A stretch of 64,000 bases of DNA from Phoronis australis (taxonomy: Eukaryota > Phoronida > Phoronidae): positions 278,350-342,349 of the forward strand of contig NMRA01000374.1 of the NCBI GenBank assembly GCA_002633005.1, written 5' to 3'. Both the position numbers and the translations under genes were made by a program. Of the stretch, positions 57,201-64,000 are shown piece by piece (positions within the stretch are counted from its first letter, which is position 1; each line of letters opens with the position of its first letter). The notes beneath the pieces were generated by a model, which had not been told where the DNA came from, made no database searches, and worked only from the letters and a program-made list of their open reading frames with translations.

Positions 57201-60200
57201 TATTGCTGAGACGGTTTTAGCCATATGTGTTCAAAATACAAGAGCTCATACTGAAATATTAAAAAATATATAAATTGATGAAGATATGAAATTTCATTCG
57301 TAACCAAACTAACTCCTATTTCGCCATTGCGTAAAACGAAACCTTGGGTTAACTGTGGATAATTTAGTACTTTCATATTAATCAAATCACATACTTAACA
57401 GAGTAAATTTGACATCACCATCTGGTAACATATCCCAAAATTTGGTACACATTCTCTGGCTGATCACTCAGAGTTGTGAAATAGGATTTGAAACTACAGT
57501 TCGCGACAAAAATAACCAGAATTAATTATAGTCACCACTTTCTCATCATGACTGGTAAATAATCATTAAGGCCACAAAATTCTAATTACAGAATGTCTTA
57601 GGGCGAAATTCTCTGTTAACTCCCCTTCATTCTCCATCATCAGGGGAGACTATTCTCAGTCATCAGGGCAGACCATTCTGGCGATGAATTCAGCTTCCAC
57701 CCAGGGGAATTCAGGGTCACTTTGTCTGAATACTTTTGACTTGTATTGTAAATGTTTCCACATAAATAGCACATCTGCTGTTTAACTCACCAAGGCCTGG
57801 TTGATAAAATACTCAGATGTATAGACAAGAGCCAGAGGTATCATGTACTTGAGCAATGGCTGAAGAAAAAGAAAACAAGACTTACTACTGGTAACTATTA
57901 ATAGTGATTATAGGTCAAATGTAATGAAGATACAGTTTCAGCTTATATATTTTCACCAAATAATTAAGTGAAAACCTTGACACTTTGACAATTCGCGATG
58001 CTTTCGGCTTTTTCTCAGCTTCGGCAAATCCACTTCGTTTGAACTTGTGTACAGGAATTCTTGAAAATGGCTCAGTGGATTTCACAGAAACTTTCCACCA
58101 ATTTTAATATTATTCACCAGTCTCAAAAAACTATAGTAGTGGTTTTTGTTTTGAACGCCTAGTTTTTCGGTTACCATAGAACAGACGAATAACACTGTTA
58201 TTTTTTACAAAAAATACTTTTGGAATAAAAAACAAGTCTAAAAATTCCTAACAGCGTTTTTGATCTAAAGTGAGAAGTTTTCATCTAAAAAATGTTTCAT
58301 TAAAGTCAACCGAGGGGTTATTTGCTGTAAATATAGATACCCTTCTTAAAAATAACAATAAACAGCACATTAATGCAAAACCTATCTTCATAACACCTCG
58401 TCTCTTTTCTTTCAGAAAATACTCTTTTATTTGAAGACATAGCTTGTTTTTCAATGTATGAGCTAGAATGGTCATAAAGTAAGGTTTGACATAACCTTAC
58501 ATCCTGAAATGTTTCAAGCCATCACCACAGGCATGTCAGGAAGATTGACCCCACATGTGGGAGAGCCAAGAAAAAATTCAAGCAAACTAAAAATATTTTT
58601 TCGAGGCAAATTATAGTTTTGCCCTAACAGAAGCGTCCATATACACTTACGACCAACACAAATAGTTCTTAACTTTAATGTAATTAGGACTGGATTAAAG
58701 TACGGTAATTCTGAACACCATACTGTCGTATCTCATTCCACGTAATACTCTGGTGCACAATGATGGTCACTCACACTCAGTAGACGCAGTCTGTCAACAA
58801 AACTGTACGTTTTAATGTGCCCCGAGCTACCATCTATGGTCTCGCCTGAAATTATAGATAAAGCACTGAAGGCCATGGAGAAGTGAAAGATAGTTTCTTG
58901 CATACCGTCAAGGCCTTATTTCATTTGTTCTGCATTTCATTTTTAATTGTTATTAACAAAAGACACTGCTAACATCTTTGGTCAATCCAAACAAAACATA
59001 TTTTTTTTCAAAATCAGACAAGTCAGAAAATACAAAAAATTGAGTAGTTGCAAGCAAGAGACACAAGTTGATAAAATTACATAAATAATTAAGAATTTGC
59101 CTGTGTTATGACTGTCACTCAGCAGATGGTACGATTCTGATGTGTTGCACTTTTTAAAGAAACCAGAGACGCTAGGGGGCCTGTCGAGAACCAGGAAATA
59201 ACTGAAAATAAGGCAAAATGACAGACAATCACATCTTCATATTTCAAAATTCAAAACCAACAAACAACAGGAAAGTTAGTATCCAAGGTAACAGAATGAT
59301 AAGAAATGCAACTACAGCCAAAGCCCAAAAAGATGACTACCTGTGTAATTTGAGCTTCAATTAAAACAAAGTTTCCCGGTTCAGTAACTGTAGTTCTAGT
59401 CCATGCACTCATTCCTTCAGATTAGTCAAGTTTTAGGTTATTCAGATAAAAACATCTCCGATCGTTTAGATATGATGCCATGTTTACTGTACTTAACATA
59501 AGTTCAATACTTTACAGACCAACTAAAAGCGTCCTACTATAATGAATTACTTATTATAATAGAATCTTTAATAGTGTTACCCAAGGTATACAGTATTCTG
59601 AGCCTAGTAAGACAAGATATATCAAATCAAAAATGATGACAACAAACCTAGAAATGAGGATGACATCAGGGCTTGGAATGACCAATGACAAAAAACGCGG
59701 AAACTTTTACGGCCCAAATTATGCGCGCTACCCAGCCTTGAAATGCTCGATGTGAACCTTTCCCCGACAAAAATCGGGAGGACTAAAAAAAAANNNNNNN
59801 NNNNNNNNNNNNNNNNNNNNNNNNNNNNNNNNNNNNNNGTTCCCCATGGATAGCGTTAGTCGATGGCATAAATGTGCAGTGATGAATCCTGACTAACGTT
59901 CCCCATGGATAGCGTTAGTCGATGGCATGAGTGTACAGTGGTGAATTCTGACTAACGTTCCCCATGGATAGCGTTAGTCGATGGCATAAATGTGCAGTGA
60001 TGAATCCTGACTAACGTTCCCCATGGATAGCGTTAGTCGATGGTGTTCATCTACAAAGGAGAATTGCAACTAACATTTTCCTAGGCACAAAACTACAATG
60101 TAGCATTTTGACGTTAGTCAAACAACACATTGGAGTATTCTGACTAACTGACGTTAGTTCGAAGCAAAAAAAAGCTTTCAATCACTTAGTATTAGTTAGT

Positions 60201-63200
60201 TTGACCAGTTTCAACTAGTTTTGCATAAGCATTTTGACTAACGTTGAATCACGATTTAATGAAAAACTCAAAATGTGGAATGCCACTTGAAAAAATAATT
60301 GCCAATTGAAATAATAACATGTTTGCATTGATCATTTTGTGAATAATTATTGCATTCATCTGATTCCTTCACATTTCTTTAATATGTTGTAAATATAATC
60401 AACCGCATTTCAGCCATCTATATATAAAATATCTCTAGTTACCACACTGCCATGATGGCGGGGACAACAAGCATTATAAACAATGTGTTCTTCGCCGACA
60501 CACCAATCTGTCGCAAACCCGCATAGGAGAGAGCACCAAATACACCGGCGCCACCTGTGCCTGATGAGTAGGTTGACACAACATTTCTGAAAGACCACAA
60601 GTTACAATTCCTGAGAAACTGACAAGGGCACAGACTTCAGTTGTGTGGTCAAAATTTCCTTTCAAACTTAAATCCTAATGGGTATGACAAGTCTGGCAAA
60701 AATAAAAATAATAAAAAAGTCTGGCAACAGACCTAATTCAGGGGACTTCATATGTCGAGATGCTCTTCAAGTTCATTGCGGATGCCTATGAACAGTAGGT
60801 GACATCACAGATTATGGAAAACAACACAGGTGAGCACCATACTTGGAACCACAAGACCACTGCAACATGTGTTTTGGTGAGAGTAAGGCAAAGCATCATG
60901 AAAATAAAAAGATTGAAAATCTGTCTGAAAATCCTGAGCTTAGTAAGCTTTTGCACAAACGATTCTCAGGGCATGAGCTATCTGATCACGCTCGAGTCAA
61001 ATCGCACTACCTAAAATGCAAAATGAATAGATTACGCATCCATGACTTATCTGTGATGTCACGGAATATTTACAAAACAAAACACCTCACAAACAATGCA
61101 TTTGAAAATGGCAGCACGATATACGAGCCTCTCATATCGTGTACATGAGAAAAACAGGAAACGTCAGCCTAATATCGTGTTATAACAGTCCATGGAATGA
61201 TAGCAGCTTTAATACTTGTCTACTCATGGAGACATTTCAAATTAAAGTATTGTAACAAATGAGACATGCACACCTTGGTACTTAGTGATGATGTATTGAT
61301 TATCTGTTGTGTTGTCTGAATGCAACTACAGTAGCTTGCCTGGCATTGCACCCAGATATAATGTCATCTATCAAATATGTTCAACAAATCAATAGTTTAC
61401 CAGGTAGTTTACATTCACTAAATCAACCAGTCTTCCTGAAAAACTTGACATTTGACATGGAAATTGCAAAAAGACCTCTCAATCAGTACATCTGCCATCT
61501 CAAACAGAATGTTAAATTTAATGTGAAACACTACCAAAATTGTTCAGTAAAGTTTGATTGAAATTAAGGCTCCTGTTAAAATTACACCGATGTCTAGTTT
61601 TTAATAACAGTCATGAGACTAATAACTGTTACAATGAAGAATTACTTCCATGCACACAATATTTTTGTTTATTTCTCAAGCACTTATTTAACACGTCATA
61701 GTTGCACGAGATTCCAATTGTTACAATTAATGTTTTAATTAATAGTTATTACTAACAGTAGTGTGTTCATTAAAGTTTTCTACTAATTAAAGCTGCACTT
61801 CGCTCTGTTTAGCCATCTACAAATTTACAAAAATTGAACTGGGCCTTCATTACTCTCGTAAATGATCGGGTTCTAATCCTGTTAACAAAACGTGAACATC
61901 AAAACTGTCAATGAATCGAGAAGAAAACATTTCAGAGCTTATTGGGGTTGGCCAAGTGTAAAATATTAATTGGAAATGGTACGTGTATGCATTTCCTGAG
62001 ACTTGAGTTGCTGGCTCCTTCACCAACAATCAAATTCGATTGAGCTTTGTAATGTAGTTTGAACTGCAAAGCGCTTAGGTTAAGAATTCAACTTTGGCAG
62101 CTTAACAGCAGTGAATGCAGCATTTAACATCACAAAACAGCGTATTGTGAAAACAAAAAGCAAATAGAAAACTTACAAATTGAACTTTGCGGAAAGGCTT
62201 AAAAACGTAACTTCACCAAATCCTGAGCTGATGCTTGCACAAATGACACCTGGTGAGAGAAATAAACACTAAAAGCTTATAGAGTACCTGGTGAGAGAAA
62301 TGAACACTTCAGCTTATAGTACAGCTGAACAAAAACAGCAAGCTTCTACATCAAACAATGCGAGTACCCGCATAATGTGGATATGGGCACAGTCAATTAA
62401 AATACACAACTTGTGATGTCTGACTACCTAGCGCTTTAATTACAATAACAATATTGTACAAATGGCACGATTTATTACTACCCTCATGCCCGGTCAACGT
62501 CATAATGGTTTCCCTTTCATCCAATGTTTCAATTTCTATGCATGAAGGTAATTTTTGGATGGTAGACAGATTTGCACGTAACAACTTCGTCAATAATTAT
62601 TCAATAGGAGTTCAGCTGCAAGTACAGAAAAATGACAACAGGAACAAATCTCAACGATGAGCCATAGAGTAGTTCCATAAAAAAATTTGGCTTACTTAAC
62701 CGTGAACTAATGGTAAATTTTCAATAACGTTACTTGGATGGTGTAAAGAATAGACAATTGTGAACATAGTCTGTTACAACACTGGCGTCAATGTTCAGCG
62801 ATTGTTGCCGGGACATTTATATGTAAAAGCACCGTTGTGTTGGCCGGGTGCATGCAAATGTTCGACATGGGTGCGGCAGTCGAGAGCCAGCCGTGACACG
62901 GTGTAGACGTGTCTAGAAGCTGTCTGGACACCGTGGAACGTTTGTGCCGACAGTGAAGACTTGTAACATTCAGCGAACAAAGTAGGGACCGCAAAGATGA
63001 TGGTGTTCAAAGTCGTATGCTAAAAGGAAGGCACTGACCACCAGTGCACTGTGCACGAACTGTGTGAAATGATAAGCTGGACTATGACTCAGTAATATTA
63101 GTTTAGGTGCCATATGGGAGTTGTCGACCTAGTTATGATACATATTTAGTGTTTGTGTGTAAACGTTTAATATTGGAAGCTTCATTAAATATTGTTTCTT

Positions 63201-63698
63201 TTAAACTCGTTTTTCTACTGAATTGTCTGATTAAAGTCACGTGGTGACAGATGACAAAAACAAGGGACACAATTAATTCATGAATTATGAACTCTTAGTT
63301 TATTTATTATAAGCTCAGTTGCAAATAAAGAAAAATGACACGAAAACAAATCTCAATGGTGAGACTTAGTGTAGCTAGATAGAGAATTCAGCAAACAGCG
63401 CTATGAGTGAATCAACAATAAGGCACTTGGTGTCATATCCAATTCATATCTCATGTTACAAATTATACTCAAAGAACTGCATTTTCCATTATAGGCACAA
63501 AAATGTTTGCATGTAATGGACAAACACCTTTAGATCACACGATGTATTGCAGCCATTGAATTTACAAATTATGCCAGATATTCATCAACTAATTAAGCCC
63601 ATAGACACTTACCTAAAATACTTATCCATACCGATGGTGAAAAGGCTACAATAAGGAAGCTAGCCACAGCAAATAAAATGATTTTAACGACACGGACA
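54204..63698 (-). CDS. CLN3: CLN3 (battenin), ten 3' exons; 5' part outside the window
   Basis: Exons, in transcription order: 63613-63698, 62177-62249, 60443-60586, 59119-59201, 58775-58845, 57791-57859, 57195-57250, 56016-56109, 55366-55506, 54204-54326. All have AG acceptors and GT donors, and the reading phase closes at every junction (940 coding bases, TAG at 54204-54206). Recognisable blocks: [73 protein letters not shown] with [29 protein letters not shown]. These match the animal CLN3 family from about residue 130 to the end. CLN3 is a multi-pass lysosomal/endosomal membrane protein of the MFS-like fold, mutated in human juvenile Batten disease and required for clearance of glycerophosphodiesters. 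The weakest junction is the 59119 donor (A/GTGACA). Confidence 0.93.
54617..55110. repeat. ~155-bp degenerate tandem units in last CLN3 intron
   Basis: Blocks of the form ATGACCTTGAAAATGA ... GACTGGTGCC...GAG ... ACCACCTC ... AAATGTAAAG ... TTGAGATATCAC start near 54620, 54774 and 54929, with a partial fourth near 55065. Each unit carries TGACCTTGA or TGACCTTGG, the complement of the extended nuclear-receptor half-site TCAAGGTCA. Confidence 0.7.
56146..56565. repeat. 51-55-bp tandem array, eight units, in a CLN3 intron
   Basis: Units TAGCCATATGGCAGCAATAG TTCTAACAACACACAACTGA GCAATGAG, with or without an extra TTAG. The copies differ by few substitutions, implying recent expansion or exchange. 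Confidence 0.9.
59794..59838. other. Assembly gap (45 N)
   Basis: A run of N directly against the 59-bp tandem array, so repeat collapse at this point is likely. Confidence 0.95.
59839..60075. repeat. 59-bp tandem array, four units, with decayed units after it
   Basis: Units begin GTTCCCCATGGATAGCGTTA at 59839, 59898, 59957 and 60016. Each contains GTTAGTC and GACTAACG in opposite orientation. Related GACTAAC/GTTAGT motifs continue to about 60245. It lies in the CLN3 intron between exons 60443-60586 and 59119-59201. Confidence 0.9.
60590..62170 (-). other. CLN3 intron, otherwise empty
   Basis: Overlapping short plus-strand frames at 60799-61148 and 61307-61561 show no domain or splice support. 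No repeat was recognised. Confidence 0.4.
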
Positions 63699-64000
63699 CT
63701 GAAAAAAGGGATAGACATTGTCACATCAGTTATCAAGATATATAAATATACTTACACAAACAATTCTACAATTATGGTGCTGTAGTTTTTTAAAAAGGTA
63801 ATGATTTGTTCTCATCAAAAATCACTGAAATTTCAAAGAAGAAATTTCCCTCCTAATTTTCAAATAATAAGTGGGTGCTATTTTCTGTCAGATTTTCCTC
63901 TGGTTTTTGGCCAGAACTTCGATGAAGTTAGACAAATTTCACCAAATATCCTCAACTTAAAAAAAACAGTGCAAGTGAAACTGAATCCTGCTTAGTTCTC

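Noticed and set aside
60799-61561. Plus-strand ORFs of 71-101 codons inside CLN3
   Set aside because: They overlap in different frames, lie within an intron and show no recognisable domain.

Overview
The window is animal nuclear DNA, not microbial. It has spliced genes with short exons and clean GT/AG junctions, AT-rich non-coding sequence, many decayed transposons, microsatellites, a 45-base assembly gap (59794-59838) and isolated N calls. The gene types (CLN3, single-domain secreted discoidin proteins, a divergent USP) and repeat types (Kolobok/THAP, mariner, MULE, L1-like LINEs) fit a marine invertebrate with a draft genome. I cannot name the species from sequence alone.

Layout. 1-2.7 kb: non-coding, with a 433-bp tandem duplication carrying DR1-like motifs. 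2.7-8.1 kb: a decayed, mostly minus-strand transposon-like coding block with a C48 (Ulp1-like) peptidase, a Cys-rich segment and a MULE-like transposase core. 8.2-10.7 kb: minus-strand exons of unknown genes, one with a C2H2 finger. 11-14 kb: low-complexity repeat sequence. 14-19 kb: two coding-looking plus-strand exons among nested DNA transposons. 20.4-26.8 kb: a minus-strand gene for a divergent ubiquitin-specific-protease-like protein, with a Kolobok copy and a MITE in its largest gap. 27.9-31.6 kb: LINE remnants.

31.9-50 kb holds a tandem segmental duplication. Two three-exon plus-strand paralogues (A: 32157-36925; B: 46102-49225) each encode a short secreted protein made almost only of one F5/8 type C (discoidin) domain. 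The homology continues upstream and past the poly(A) signals into a second promoter-like block. LINE fragments and an inverted-repeat DNA element lie between the two copies.

52.7-53.3 kb: a mariner transposase fragment. 54.2-63.7 kb: ten minus-strand exons of CLN3 (battenin), a lysosomal multi-pass membrane protein. Its 5' part lies beyond the right edge. Its introns contain three tandem-repeat arrays.

The identified host genes (USP-like, discoidin A and B, CLN3) have no evident joint pathway. The strongest calls are CLN3, the two discoidin genes and the TTAA-flanked Kolobok elements. The USP-like gene is well supported at its 5' half and weaker at its 3' half.
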